64,000 nt of DNA. It comes from Parascedosporium putredinis. Taxonomy: Eukaryota > Ascomycota > Sordariomycetes > Microascales > Microascaceae. Of the stretch, positions 24,734 through 36,231 are shown piece by piece. Below the pieces are notes generated by a model, which worked only from the letters and a program-made list of their open reading frames with translations, was not told the origin of the DNA and searched no databases. Numbering within the stretch: the stretch's first letter is position 1; the number at the start of each line of letters is the position of its first letter. The position numbers were made by a program, and so were the translations under genes. The DNA is taken from the NCBI GenBank assembly GCA_949357655.1, contig CASHTG010000019.1, positions 124,001-188,000 of the forward strand. The letters are read 5' to 3'.

Positions 24734-26083
24734 TTAAAACGCCGCCGAGACAGGCCTAAACTCAGGCCTCAGCCTACCAAGGCTAATGGCAGGCTTATAG
24801 TCGGCATTGTTCGTGGTTCCCTCGGCGCCGAGATCCCAGACGGTGTAAAACTTCTTCAGCAGCGTGGTGCCGATCAGCGCGAAGCCATCGTAGTCGCTCC
24901 GGTCAAACGGCGGCCAGCACGCGTCCTCGCGGCCAGCAAACCCAGGCACGGCGAGCTCGTCGCCCCGCAGGACGAGGGTGCGGGGATCGTCGCGGGGGCC
25001 GAGGTTAAAGGAGACGGACCAGGTGGCGTTGAACTCGGAGCACAAGGGAATATGCTTACCCTCCATAATGGCGGTGAAGTTCCAGCCAATGGACTCGTAG
25101 ATGGCCTCGGTCTCGGCGCGAGGGAGGGAAGTACGACCAGCGCCGGTATCGAAAACGGCCCAGGCGTAGTCGAGCGGGGTCTCCACATCGACGACGGTGC
25201 TGTCGTCGCCCACGCCGCGCGACCCGACGACGGAGGAGAAACCCGTCCGCCAGACCTGGTATTCGCCGGCGTCGCCGCTCTTCTCGAGAGGCACGGTGAC
25301 GAGGTCGCCCTCGACGAACTCGTCCTCGCGCGAGCCGCCGAGGGTGAGCACGCCGTCGCCGGGCGCGCCGTTGGTGTCGCGGATCTGGGTACCGTAATAG
25401 AGACCGAACCGGGGCTTGTCGAGCAGGCCCTCGGCTAGCAGGGTCTCGACGACGGTGCCGGTGCCGCCGTCGGCGACGGAGGCAAAGGCCAGGCCGAGAA
25501 AACCGTCGGCGGGCATCCACCCCCACGAGGAGGAGGCGGCGGCGATGAAGCCTGGTCCCAGGCCGTGCAGCCGAGCGTGAACTTGTCCTGGATGGCGGGG
25601 CCGGCTGTGGTGCCGCCTAGGTATTCGATGTAGGCGTATCCGCCTGTGGTTTCGGAGGTGGATGAGTTGGCGGGGTTGTAGCCGAGGCGGGGATATCTGA
25701 AGGGGGAAAGAGTGGCAAAGGCCGTTTGTGTTAGAGGCATTGAATCATGGGGATAGACGGAATAGATGGCAAAGGGAATAGGAAATTTGCTTACCCGACG
25801 TAGTTGACGCAGGTCTCGGCGCAATACCAGTCGTACATCCACGTCGAGGAGCTACCCGTGTCGAAGAGGAGACGGGTGGAGCGTGCCGGCGTCCCGACCT
25901 TGACATCGACAAGGGACTGGGCCAAGGAGATGGCGTATTAGTGTCACATCCATTGCATAATATCACCCGTATGGACTGGCAACTCACATAGCCATTGTCG
26001 ATGATAATCGGAAGGTTGAAGACGCGCGCGCTCGCAGTCGAGACGGCGGCCAGCGACGCGAGAATTCTGAAAATAGTGGTCAT
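24734..26083 (-). CDS. Secreted pepsin-like aspartic protease
   Basis: Three exons, 26083-25988, 25916-25795 and 25696-24734, with introns of 71 and 98 nt; 393 aa. The signal peptide is MTTIFRILASLAAVSTASA. Both catalytic aspartates of the A1 family are present: LLFDTGSSSTWM near residue 55 and WAVFDTGAGRTSLP near residue 230. The closing segment FALIGTTLLKKFYTVWDL is the usual C-terminal pepsin motif, so both lobes are complete. There is no long pro-segment: the mature core begins almost directly after the signal peptide, which is shorter than for typical secreted pepsins. There is also no C-terminal GPI-like tail. One base is missing near 25547 (G run). It likely acts outside the cell on proteins. 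Confidence 0.93.
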
Positions 26084-26913
26084 TTTGCGCGTTTATTTGG
26101 GTTTCTACCCGTCCTTTATCCAATGTGCCGGATTCTTGAAATGGGAGGAAGAAGCACAGAATGTTGGGCCTTGTTGATGGAGTCGCGAACTTTACGAGGC
26201 GGGTGCCCTAATCTATTTATACGAACTTTTGCACAATATCAAGCGTCCCTTTTTTTCTGGTTCTCTTTTTTCTCCATCGCCCGTTCTCGGTACAAAATTC
26301 AATTGCGTCAATGCAAAAACGGTCGCGTGTTGTGGTGCCGGAGAGGCTGAATACGAAGCGGCCAAGTGGGGAAGGGAAATTGAATCGACGATGCGTGGAC
26401 TGGGACCTCCAAGCAAGGACGACGGAGTGCTCCGGGCGCGACGGTGGCATCGGGAGTGTAGACAAGGGGGCGCAGCTCTCGCATCAGGGAATGTGACGTT
26501 TCCCGGCTCATTCTTCCCAGACGAAGAAAGCTGCCGCTGGACCATCCCCCTGGTCCCTGTGGTCTTTTCCGCCCGTCATCAATATCCTGCCAAGACGGGG
26601 AGGGATTTCGTTAGGGCTGAAATGCAAATGCAGGTCCCCGAGGACGCTATTGATGCAGAGCCAGACTTGTGGAATACGAAAATCCTCGCCTTCTCCGTCT
26701 GGCAATTATTGGGGCAGGTTCTAATACCACCCCAACATTGAATGCACGATCACTGATGTCACAGAGGAGCCAGCACCGGCAGGGACACGAAGAGCTGTCA
26801 CGATGAGTTTAATGATTTTGGTCATTCCACATTCAAACTAGCCAAGTTTCTTAAAATATCCCAACTGCCCAACCCAAAAATTCCAAGCGCCAGCAACCAA
26901 TCAGCTCAAATCA
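26084..26913. other. Intergenic, promoter of aspartic protease
   Basis: Contains a minus-strand TATAAATA at 26214-26221, about 130 bases upstream of the protease start, and the 3' flank of the NmrA-like gene. An open frame at 26229-26741 (+) has no features and overlaps this promoter, so I do not call it. Confidence 0.5.
26214..26221 (-). promoter_or_regulatory. TATA box of the aspartic protease gene
   Basis: TATAAATA on the minus strand, 131 bases upstream of the ATG at 26083. Assigned by consensus and spacing only. Confidence 0.5.
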
Positions 26914-28027
26914 TTACGGGACAATCGAGCGAACGGGCTCCGTCCGCTCGTGCCTCGGGCGGCCGTACTTGCCCATGAGCTCCTTCTGGTGATCCACCGT
27001 ATACTTGGTCCTCTCGTCCAAGTCCTCCTGCGGCAGACCCAGCTCCTCGTTAGCGAGCGTGTGGTGCGCCTGCCACGCCGAGGCACCCACGCCCTCGGCC
27101 TCGGGGAAGAACCAGCGCGAGTACAGCGCGCGCTCAAACGCCGAAAAGTCGCCCGTCTTCACAATGGCAATGGCCTTGGCGAAGCGCTCGGCCGAGGGCT
27201 CGTACTCGATCTTCCAGTCCGACTCTTGGGTACCCGTGACGCGCAGCAACGAGTCGAGCATATCGCGCTGGGAAACGTAAAACGAGGAAAAGTAGACGTT
27301 TTTGTTGCGGTACTTGGCGGCGAGCGCGGCCTCGTCCTGCGCCAGCACCGCGGCGACGGCGCGCCCCGTCTGCGCCCACGTCGACGTGTTGACCTTGGTG
27401 CGGCCGTCGTCGAAGAGCACCACGGACCGCTCCTCGATGTCGAAGCCGAACCAGTTGCGCTTGCCCGCGAGGCTAAACTCGTACCAGAACCCCGACGTGA
27501 AGGTGATCCAGCCCATGCCGCGCGCCTCGGTCAGCTCCTGTGCGCCGGCGAGTAAAGGGCCGATGAGCGTCTCCGCGGCGGCCGGGTGGGAGGCGTCGAC
27601 GCCCCAGCCGTTGGGGACCACGTATTTCACGCCGGCGCTGGCGGCGGCTTCGATGAGCTTGGCTTGGGTGTCGCGGGGTGCGGTGGACGCCATGGTGATG
27701 ATGAGTACGTCGATACCCTGGAGGGCGGCGACGAGGGTGGAGGGGTCGGCGTAGTCGACGGCGACGGCGTGGACGCCGGTAGGGAGGCCGGGGGCGGTGG
27801 CGTCGCGGGTGAGGGCGGTGACGGTATGTTGGTTGGAGTGGACGAGTTCGGAGGCGATGAACTTGCCGACGGTGCCGGTGGCCTGGAGACGCGAGGTGTT
27901 AGCGAGAGAGAACCTTGTGAAAGCGTAAAGGGAGGGAGGGACCGTGTTGGGCCCGTGGTATCATGAGATGGATAAGATGGGGGATTGGACTTACACCGAC
28001 GATGGCTACGTTTTTAAGGAAGACCAT
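26914..28027 (-). CDS. NmrA-like NAD(P)-binding protein
   Basis: Two exons, 28027-27995 and 27882-26914 (112-nt intron), 333 aa, with no frame break. The first exon codes only MVFLKNVAIVG. The intron interrupts the glycine-rich NAD(P) loop, which reads VAIVGATGTVGKFIASEL after splicing. The Rossmann part continues with ALTRDATA, AVDYADPSTLVAAL and KYVVPNGWGVD. The family (atypical short-chain dehydrogenases: NmrA, isoflavone reductase-like) includes both redox-sensing regulators and true reductases in metabolite clusters. I see no clear catalytic Lys/Tyr pair, so function is open. GC-rich third codon positions match the neighbouring enzyme genes. Confidence 0.9.
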
Positions 28028-29311
28028 GTTGGCTGGTTTGTGAGGTGGGAGCTAGTGGGCTATAGATGGCTGGGTTGCGGTTGATGCTTCAAGAGTAGGT
28101 GTCGTGAAGACGTTCTTGGGCAGGTGGCAGATGCTACTGTGATTGAGGAAGAGAGAAGATGGTGTGAGAGAAGGTGATGATATTGAGAATGAGAATGATG
28201 AATCAAGAGTTCTTCGAGAAGGGAGACAAGGTCTTTTATATCTCCGTCTTGCTCATGCTACTAATACACACGGGAAGCTTAGCATTCACTCATATCTTAG
28301 CTTTTAAGCTTAGAGTTTTCAGAAACATGTTCCTTCTTCCTTCCCCAAGCCACCTATTTTGGCGAGCCGCGCTTTCGAGGCATGCTTAACTCCGGCCCTA
28401 CCTCGCGAACGTTGGTGGAGTGGGGGAAGGGGGAAGGGGGGCATTCTTCGGAGACAGCATAGGTAGGGCTGAGTAATGATGGATGGCGATCGCTTCGGAC
28501 TTTAGCTCTTCGCGGTTTCGTCGCGAGCAAACTGGCGGAATAACGCAAGTTCTCTTGCCCCGTGCGGAAAATGCCGATTGGCTGGCTGGGACGTAACCAC
28601 TCCTGGGTCCTCGGTGAATTCGCTGGCTGTGTCGCGGAGATAAAAACCCCGGCTGGCACAGCACCCTGAATTAATAAGAGCAGGAGTGTAAGACATCCCA
28701 TCCCGCCCGTGGCGCTTCTCACGCAAACCCAAAGGAAGATCCAAGTTACACGGAAAATCCAAGGAAACCTAAACTGCTTAGAAATGCGTCGAGGTGCCAT
28801 ACAAGTATCAAGTCTCGCTTTTTTGATGGCGCCTGTTTTCTTTTTCGATTTGGTCTGTCCTGTCCGCTGAAGCGGGATTTGACCTACACGCAGGTGCGGC
28901 CGACCAACCGTGTGTCTGACCAGGAGTATCCGTGAAAGGAGAAGAGTGCTTGCGACTTTGACACAAGGCGTTGGTCACGTCATGACCGACGCGTGGTCGC
29001 TGCCAGTTCTAAATCAACGAGGACATTTGTAATGCGGGAAAATATCTCCAACGTTGGTGCAACGTATTATAGTTCCCTTCCAGCCCTACGCGAGCGAAGC
29101 GGCATCTCGTGCACCTGGAAGTTTCGGGATTCATCAAATGAGCCATCCATCCCCTACTTCATGTGAGCGCGATCTGGAAATGGCCAAGATGGTTGTACTC
29201 TAGGCAGGAAGCCCCCCTCATGCAATGCAGTTGGGTGTGCTCGATTCGGTGGCGAGAGGACTTATATGATCATCCCGTGTCGTGCCGTTAAGAAAAGGAC
29301 TATTGGCTTTG
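28028..29311. other. Intergenic
   Basis: Gene-free by inspection. Contains the promoter of the NmrA-like gene and the upstream region of the 5S gene. A minus-strand ORF at 28354-28800 has no recognisable family features. Confidence 0.5.
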
Positions 29312-29321
29312 CCTTATAAGG
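29312..29321 (+). promoter_or_regulatory. TATA-like upstream element of 5S rRNA gene
   Basis: CCTTATAAGG spans -32 to -23 relative to the 5S start. The second 5S gene in this window has CCTTATTAGG at exactly the same distance. In Neurospora a TATA element near -29 is needed for 5S transcription, so this is probably the RNA polymerase III upstream promoter. Confidence 0.75.
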
Positions 29322-29343
29322 GGAATGACGGACACCTCCTGAT

Positions 29344-29462
29344 ACATACGACCATAGCTCGTAGAATATTGAGGGTCCCGTCCGCTCCCCTGTACACAAG
29401 CTGCGAAGCGCCGGACTAGTAGTTGGGTCGGTGACGACCAGCGAATCCCCGGTGTTGTATGT
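29344..29462 (+). rRNA. 5S rRNA, dispersed copy 1
   Basis: 119 nt. It starts ACATACGACCATAG and ends in GTTGTATGT, whose ends pair as helix I. The core shows GTCCCGTCCGCTC (helix III region), AGTAGTTGGGTCGGTGACGACC (box C region and helix IV) and CAGCGAATCCC, all as in Pezizomycotina 5S rRNA. A run of T residues follows directly as the polymerase III terminator. It appears identical to the minus-strand copy at 62167-62285. The genes stand alone, as in Neurospora, where 5S genes are dispersed and not in the rDNA repeat. Confidence 0.95.
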
Positions 29463-31075
29463 TTTTTTCCCGTTCTAGAATTCATTCTACGAAAAAGATA
29501 GGCCTTGCGTGTAGATAAAATATATATCTAATCTTTATATCCTTGATATTGTAGGCTTATGTTTCGGTCCTAGGCTGATACGTTAGGATGGTAGAGCGTA
29601 TAGTCTTAGCCAGTGATGCCTCGAGATCTCCCGTTTGCTCTGGCTGGTCCGAGTATGGCGCTGTCAGGCGATGAGACATTCATCGTGCAGCCACAGTGAT
29701 CACTAGCTTCTCCACGGATCGCGCTATGGTGTGACACACCTCGGTCTATGCGTGGTACAGTTAACTACGCGCAAGATTTCTAGACGACAGAAAAGATCAA
29801 AGAAGAAAAGAGAAATGTAAAAGGGCGGAAAAAACAAGGATGAACCGCTCCAAGTTGGCGCCAAGTCCCTGTAGGGTGGCTGTCATTTGGGGATCACAGT
29901 ATGGCACCAGCATCAGGCAGAACCGGCGGCGTTGCGGCGCGGAAAACGGAGCGGCCCGGGGTGGGTCGAGTATCTTTTTGACCCACGAGAGCCGGGCCGG
30001 CACGGACAACCGAAAGGCGCTTTGAAAAACAAGGGTTGATATCGAGGCATGGAAAATGTTGCAAGAGGGTGTTGCCGTCCCTGTCGCTCCCAGTCCAAAC
30101 TGGATAAACTCCTTGTCTCAAGTGTTCACAAAAACCAAGATGCTTCAAAGCATGGCGAAACATCCCAGGCCACCTGGCCAAGCAAGTAGATTAAGGCGAG
30201 CACGACACGTATTGAAGAAGAAGAAGAAAAGTAAGGCGGGTTTACCCTGATTTCATTAGACGAAACAAAAGTCGATAAACATCGATAAGAGTCAGGGACC
30301 TATCCCCACGTATAGGGCTGAAAATCGCAAATGCACACCACACTCCAACCAGACATGAAGGCTGTGCGACATCCAGTCACCCAAAACACCCACCATTGAA
30401 CTTCCCACACACCAAACGTGGGGGATGGAGGCCTTTCTTCACTTTTCCCCTCTTCGGCCGCCGATCCTGAAAAAGCTTGCCGGGGTAGTCGTTGTACGCT
30501 ACGCGTGCGCGGGCGTATGCGGGATCCACGCCAGAAGCTAACTCGCAGGTGATGAGTTGTCACAAAGAAAACAGCGTGTCCTCCTCATCCCCCTCCCTCC
30601 TCCCTCCCCGTTTTTGTTAGTGAGGCGCAGGCGCAGACGATCCCAAGCCCCGGGCACGATCAAGGCCATAGTACATGTGCGTGCGTGCGTGATTGACGCC
30701 CCATGGATCTGATAGGGCTCGCGCACATGAAGCGAGTGATGCAGGCCGCTTCATCAGCGGCCAGCTCGCGCATCCATTGATGCCGCCGTGCCGGGAAACG
30801 GTGACTCTTTTTTTGCTTGCTAGGCTGCGAAAGGGAGGCAGGCATCCGTGGGCGCTTGGCTGGCGAAAATGGATTTGATGGGGCCTTATCCGTGAATCCA
30901 ACTTTGATACAAGGTTATATGTAGGCGCCCGGTTCCCGCCACCGAGCACACGCCGCCAGCGTGTTCCTTTCGTCAATCCCTCTTTTTACCCCTCGGGATC
31001 TCTTCCAGTCTATCACATCGTACTCGTACTCCAGGCGTGCCACATTCACACTTCACATTCGTACGACGCAGCACA
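29463..31075. other. Intergenic
   Basis: Starts with the 5S terminator T-run. Several ORFs around 29.8-31.0 kb overlap on both strands and lack any recognisable feature. No gene called. Confidence 0.5.
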
Positions 31076-31392
31076 ATGCGAGCCACCACAGATATGAAGA
31101 TTCGTAAGTGAATTCGCGCTTTCTCTTTGAAATGGAGTCAATAGAGAGAGTGGGGTTGTTTTTTGGGGTTTCCTTTTTTTCCAAGTTCATGCATTAACGA
31201 TTTGATTTCTTAGCTCCCGAGGAATCGTCCGATGTGCGGCGCGGCCCGGTCTCCAGGGAGGGAAGCCTAAACCACCCCGCCACGAACTTGACACGACGAG
31301 TTCGCCCACGGTCGCTGAGCTTGGAGACTGCGATGCCAAGGAGTTTAGTTAGTGGTAGTAGCAATAGTAGTAGTAGGAAGTTAGTCGCTTGA
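31076..31392 (+). CDS. Possible small spliced gene, uncharacterised (68 aa)
   Basis: I do not recognise this protein. An ATG in good context (CACAATGCG) opens a 28-nt exon (31076-31103), followed by a 110-nt intron with GTAAGT donor and TTTCTTAG acceptor, then 31214-31392 to a TGA. The joined frame is open and gives 68 residues that are rich in Arg and Ser, including LTRRVRPRSLSLETAMPRSL and a Ser-rich end. There is no signal peptide or membrane segment. The clean splice signals and the polypyrimidine promoter region upstream support it; the small size and unknown sequence argue against. It could be an artefact or the start of a longer transcript. Confidence 0.35.
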
Positions 31393-31894
31393 ATTGTTTC
31401 TACGTCGTATGAAATTTTAGCAGTCAATACACTCGTCATTGTTCCTGAACGATCGTGATTGAATCCGTGATTGAATCTATTGAGATTGAAATGTTCAGTG
31501 AAGCCGCATTTGACTACTTCGTTCCCAGTTTTCCGGTCTCTACATGTAGATATCAAATGCTCTATGAGCTTGAAGTTGACGATATTCTAATACCCGTCCA
31601 CATCGGCCCAAGTTTATAAAGGACAGACGACCTTCATTCACAGGAAAGGCCTCAGCTCCACAATATTGGGGGATGGCCGACCGCATCGTAGACAACTGAG
31701 ACAAAAGTTCAATTCGGACATGTATCTCGGCGTTCGCAAGCTACGTTCATAACAATCATTATCTAATTCTCACGGCTACAGAATCGCCATCTTGTTCGTC
31801 GGTATACACCCCATGCATCAATCTACATAGATATCCCCACAGAATTAAAAAGAAAAACTCCCAAAAGGAACATTGAATCCCAGCCATCCTTCCA
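31393..31894. other. Intergenic
   Basis: AT-richer spacer between the small candidate gene and the 3' end of the ankyrin gene. I see nothing coding in it. Confidence 0.6.
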
Positions 31895-34229
31895 TCAGGA
31901 CTCCATCTTCACCTCCTCAACCCTACACCCATTCCTCTTCCCCATCACCGCCCAAAACGCCTCCTCAATCTCCGCCCCAACATCCTCCCCCTCCCCACAC
32001 GCCTCCTCAAATACCTCCACAGCCGTCAACCCCAACTTATTCCTCTCCTCCCGCCCCAGACCCCCAGCCTCCCCTCCAACATCCTCAGCATCGCCAGGTC
32101 CGGCACCCGCGCCGCCGCGTGCAAGATCGTATCGCCCTCCACATCCACGCCGCGGTACTCGGCCCCGCTCTCCAGGAGCAGCCGCGCGCACCGGGGCGAG
32201 TTATCCGCCACGGCAAAGTGCAGCGCCGATAAACCGTCGTCGTTGCGCGCATCTAGGTCAGCGCCCGCGGCGACGAGGTACCGCGCCGTCTCGAGCGCGT
32301 CTCCACGCGCCGCAATCATTAGGCACGTATCCATGTTCGTGGTGGGCGTGTCCACGGCCATGCCCGCGGCAATCATGGTCCGCACGGCGTCCACTGCGTT
32401 ATCCTGGGCCGCGAAATGCAGCGGATACCAGCCCCACGAGGTGGCGTACAAGTCCGCCCCGGCTCCGAGGAGGAGATCTATGCACCGCGCGGCCTTGGCA
32501 CCGGCTCCCATGACGAGCGGAAGCGGCCTCGTGCCCCGCCGCGTCGGCATATTCGGATCCGCGCCCGCGGCAAGCAACGCCTCGATCGCCGACGCATCAC
32601 CCTTGATGGACGCATAATGCAGCGGCGCAAACCCGAGATCGTCCAGAGCGCCTAGATCCTCCGCCTCCCGTCCCCACCCTTGCAAAACGGACGCCACATC
32701 ACCGAGCTGAGGGTCCAGGATAACGCGCGACAAAAGGGCAAGCCCGCATCGGAAAAATAAGTCCAGAGGTGAAACGCCCTTTCCAGCTCCCTTCTCGTCT
32801 TCTCGGAGCACACCTGCGCCAACACCTGAAAGGCGGCCGACCGCCGCGCGCTCTGCCCGCCATCATCCTCGGCATCCGGATCCGCGCCCGCCCGGAGCAG
32901 GATGTGGATGATGTCCGCGTTGCCGCTATCGACGGCGATTTGCAGCGCGCTCCGCCCGTCCCAGTAGCAGATGTGGTTGACGCAGTCCGGGTCGTTGTCA
33001 ATGTGCCGCCGTACCACGTCAACGTCGCTCGTGTGCGCCGCGTGGAACAGGGACCCGAAATCGTAGTCGTGCCGCTTGCGAAACAAGATATACGCCGACG
33101 GCCCGCCGTTGGCCGTGTGCCGGAAGAGAAACGTGATGCTGAACCACAGGAGCCACAGCGGAAAGACGTACGTCACGTCCAGACGCACGATCCTCTTGCG
33201 GCGACAGCTCGCCGAATCGCAAATCACGCTGGGCGCGGCTTTCCCCGCGTACGCCACGAATAGGGATCCGATCGTCGGCGCCGTTCCCGCGCGAAGACGC
33301 TTCATCGCCAGCGCGCTTTGCAGATGGCACCGGCAGCGGCACGTCCCGGGACATTGGCTGGGACGAGACCTGGGGAGGGCTTTCGTCGCGGACCGGACGT
33401 TGACGAATACTTTGTCCCTGGGATTGATCGACGGTACTGGTGCCGGGAGCAGCAACGCGTTGTCACCGGGCCGTTGCGGCCATCCCGACCCGGACGAAGC
33501 CGACAGCGATTTTGTTATCGTCGTCGACATCGTCGCCTGTGACCGGCTCACCGCCTCCAGGATATCCTTCATCTGCTTCTCCATCCTCCCCGTCAAAGCT
33601 TCCACGATCTCTCGCGTGGCCACGGACTGGGTCGATATGCCATTCGTGGCTTCCTGTATACTCCTCAGCGAAACCTCAGTTCGTGCGCTCGAAACCCTAC
33701 CATCCTCTCCAGTTAGTAAAAGAAAACGATACATCGTCACACCTGCCTCTCCATCACCACCCAAGCCCATCCATCCTTTCGGAAAAAGGGAATACAAACA
33801 TGTTGCGCGCCAAAAACAGCTGCGACAGATCCGTCCGAACCTCACTCAAATTCGCCCGCATCGTCTTCACCTCGCCCTGCGAATCCAGCCATTTTTCCGC
33901 CTCCGCACACCTTTCAGGTTCTGCAACTCGTTCGCCAAGCTCTCCAGCGACTGCAGGTGGCCCACCGCCTTGTCGAGGTGGGCCCGCGCCGCCGCCGCGA
34001 CAAACGCCCCGTCCTGGTCCGCGACGTCGTCGTCGTCCGGCAGCTTCTGATGCGCGTGCACCATTTGGTCCAGGAGCACGCGCAGGTCCGAGATCTCGTT
34101 GTGCAGGTCCAGTATGTCTTGCGGCGCATTTTTCCATCGCCGGATCACGTTGACGATGCCCACGGACACGCGGGCGCCCACGTCCATGACGCCGAGCGCC
34201 GAGGCGACAACGGAGAATGGCTCAACCAT
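31895..34229 (-). CDS. Ankyrin-repeat protein with fungal N-terminal domain and a membrane-like segment
   Basis: Two exons, 34229-33800 and 33696-31895, with a 103-nt intron; about 744 aa. The start MVEPFSVVASALGVMDVGAR is typical of the fungal N-terminal domain found on STAND-type and ankyrin proteins. Residues ~30-230 are helical and heptad-like. A hydrophobic stretch, YVFPLWLLWFSITFLF, lies near residue 390. The C-terminal half holds about seven ankyrin repeats, recognised by GRSALQIAVDSGNADIIHIL, GFAPLHYASIKGDASAIEAL, YPLHFAAQDN and DGLSALHFAVADN. There is no NACHT or HET domain. Frame breaks near 33918, 32760 and 32062 are each one missing base. Ankyrin repeats bind proteins; the partner and process are unknown. 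Without the third repair the protein ends at 32026 in frame-shifted residues. Confidence 0.88.
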
Positions 34230-35381
34230 GGTGGTCTTGCCAAGGCAATTTTTCAATGTGGTGTCTCCTCCCAATCCGAAATCTCCGGGATACTCGTGTT
34301 GCTAAAATTCAATAGACAATGAGATATTAAGATCGTCCCAAAAGAGCGCTGGATCGCGGTGGCATGCCCTGTACTAAACCTCGCTCGCTCTCACCCGACG
34401 TGGTGGGAGGGAGGGGCACAGCAAGGAGCAAGAGGGGCACGGGAGGGTACATGGCGGATCAATAATTGCCGTGAGGGATGCATGAAGTGAGGCAAACGAC
34501 AGGGTCGGTCAATCCGGCCAACACGTAGCAAAATGTGTGAGGCTCGGTGCGGTCGCATGATTAGCCAGGCCCAGGCAGCAGGTCGGTTGAGGCAGTGTAA
34601 GCCACAATTCTCCAGCGAAACGACCAAGCGACACAGGCCCGAGACAGGAGAGGCAGGCTGGTTTCCTTCCTTCCTTTTCCTCGAGAAGCGCCGTATCGTC
34701 CAATTGAAATTGAAGTAGAAAATCGACAAAGCCCCAGTGCCTTTTGTTTTTCGATTTCTTTCACCACTTGGCCTCTTTTTCTGTCGCTGTTGCATGTCCC
34801 CTTATTCCGAGAATATTAAAGTGATTTTGACACGCCAGCACGCCTGGCGATGCTCCTTCCTCCATAAATGACGTAGCGCTCCATGCAAGGAGTCGAAGTA
34901 GGCGGATAAGGGTCAACCCGCATCGCCAGGATGTGCGCCGGAAAAAAAGGCCGAAAGCTTTTCATATAAGATTTTGTTTCCGACATAGCCTTATCACTTA
35001 TTGAGGCGGCGGTTCGTAGTCATGTCTAGGCTTTATTGAAATATTAAAGAATGGATGCTTGGTATTGTGAGTTTGGCTTTTCGGTCCACGCCGCTAATTG
35101 TGTTATCGATAAACCGCCCGTTTCCCCGCCTCCGGAGAAAGATGCCTTTGTAGACACGTAAAGAGCCTCCACCCCTCCGCTATAAGAAAATGAAAAGGGA
35201 TGCATACGTATACAAGCCTAGATTATCAAGGGCGCTGGAGAAGGAATGCCGCTGAAGATAGAACATGGGTATAGATGGTTCTCTCTGACCTCCTTCAAAG
35301 ACGGCTAAATATCTCACATCGCTCCTCTTGAGCAGCCTTCTTGCGTGGCAGCCGAGTTGCAGCCTCTTCTGGCTGGGATAG
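34230..35381. other. Intergenic
   Basis: Promoter of the ankyrin gene and 3' flank of the coiled-coil gene. A few short ORFs with no support. Confidence 0.55.
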
Positions 35382-36231
35382 TCAGCGACTATCTACCTCC
35401 ATGCACTCGACAGAAATTGGCATTCCAATCACCCTTTGCACCAGCACTCTCTTGTCGCGGACGTCACGGCTCTCTGAAAAGCCGAGCGCTGACAAGATTC
35501 GGTCGGCCTCCTCGCCTAGGAAAGAAAAGGTATGTAATTAGAATCCACGCAAAGATTTCGGATGAGGGTCCGGGAATAGGGTGTATGCACCAGACAGGAG
35601 CGTAATCTCTCCGACCGTCTCGGGGAAGTTGGGGATGAACTCATTGGTTTTTATATCCTTTGGACGGGCCAACTTGCATTCGCGTTTCGTGGCGTTCATG
35701 TTTTCCATGCGAACAATCGCGTTATATCGGCTAGATCGAGGGATGGCCACGTCAGCACGTACTTGTAGTTGGAGCGAGACAAAAGATTCCATAGCACGAT
35801 GGGGGCAAGAAATACTTTGCTCTCAGCTCCAGTTTTGTGGAGATGATATCGTTTCCGACGACCCTCAATGCAGATTTTAAACTTGCCAATTCGTTTTTGA
35901 CGGTCATCATGTCTAGCCGCAACTTAACAACATCTTCTCGTACATCAAGGAGCTGGCGTGTAGTGTCGACGCGGAGGTCTACGATTTGCCTAAGAATATC
36001 ACCCTAGAACAAAAAGGTAGCAACATTGCATATCAGCTCTATTCTCACAAGCTCGGGGTTTACGCACTCTGCTAGGCCCCGTGCAAAGTTCCGGCGGCGC
36101 CGTCGGAGGACTGCTGCGCCATTCGACTCAGGCTGGCCGTGATCGCCGTTGAGACCGCCGTTGAGACCGCCGTTGGGATCGCCGTTGGGGCCGCTGTTGG
36201 GACCGCCGTTGGGACCGCCGTTACTCGCCAT
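35382..36231 (-). CDS. Uncharacterised four-exon coiled-coil protein with Asn-Gly-rich N-terminus
   Basis: Assembled by splice logic: 36231-36049, 36003-35816, 35730-35591 and 35515-35382, with introns of 45, 85 and 75 nt. The phases join without any frame break to 214 aa ending in CMEVDSR. Residues 4-29 are an imperfect NGGPNGGPN-type repeat, followed by an RRRRR patch. Residues ~62-120 form a heptad coil (GDILRQIVDLRVDTTRQLLD onward). The C-terminal part, RYNAIVRMENMNATKRE then TNEFIPNFPETVGEITLL, resembles a widespread but uncharacterised fungal family (RxxNAxARxxN... then IPxFPxT). I know no function for it. The 45-nt first intron is short, so that junction is the weakest. Confidence 0.7.
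36141..36222 (-). repeat. Imperfect 12-bp coding tandem repeat
   Basis: About seven units of a 12-bp motif (on the plus strand GCCGTTGGGACC and variants) encode the Asn-Gly-Gly-Pro/Leu repeats near the N-terminus of the coiled-coil protein. Such repeats vary in copy number between strains. Confidence 0.85.

Noticed and set aside
26229..26741. 170-codon plus-strand ORF divergent from the aspartic protease
   Set aside because: Covers the protease TATA box and promoter and has no domain or conserved motif.
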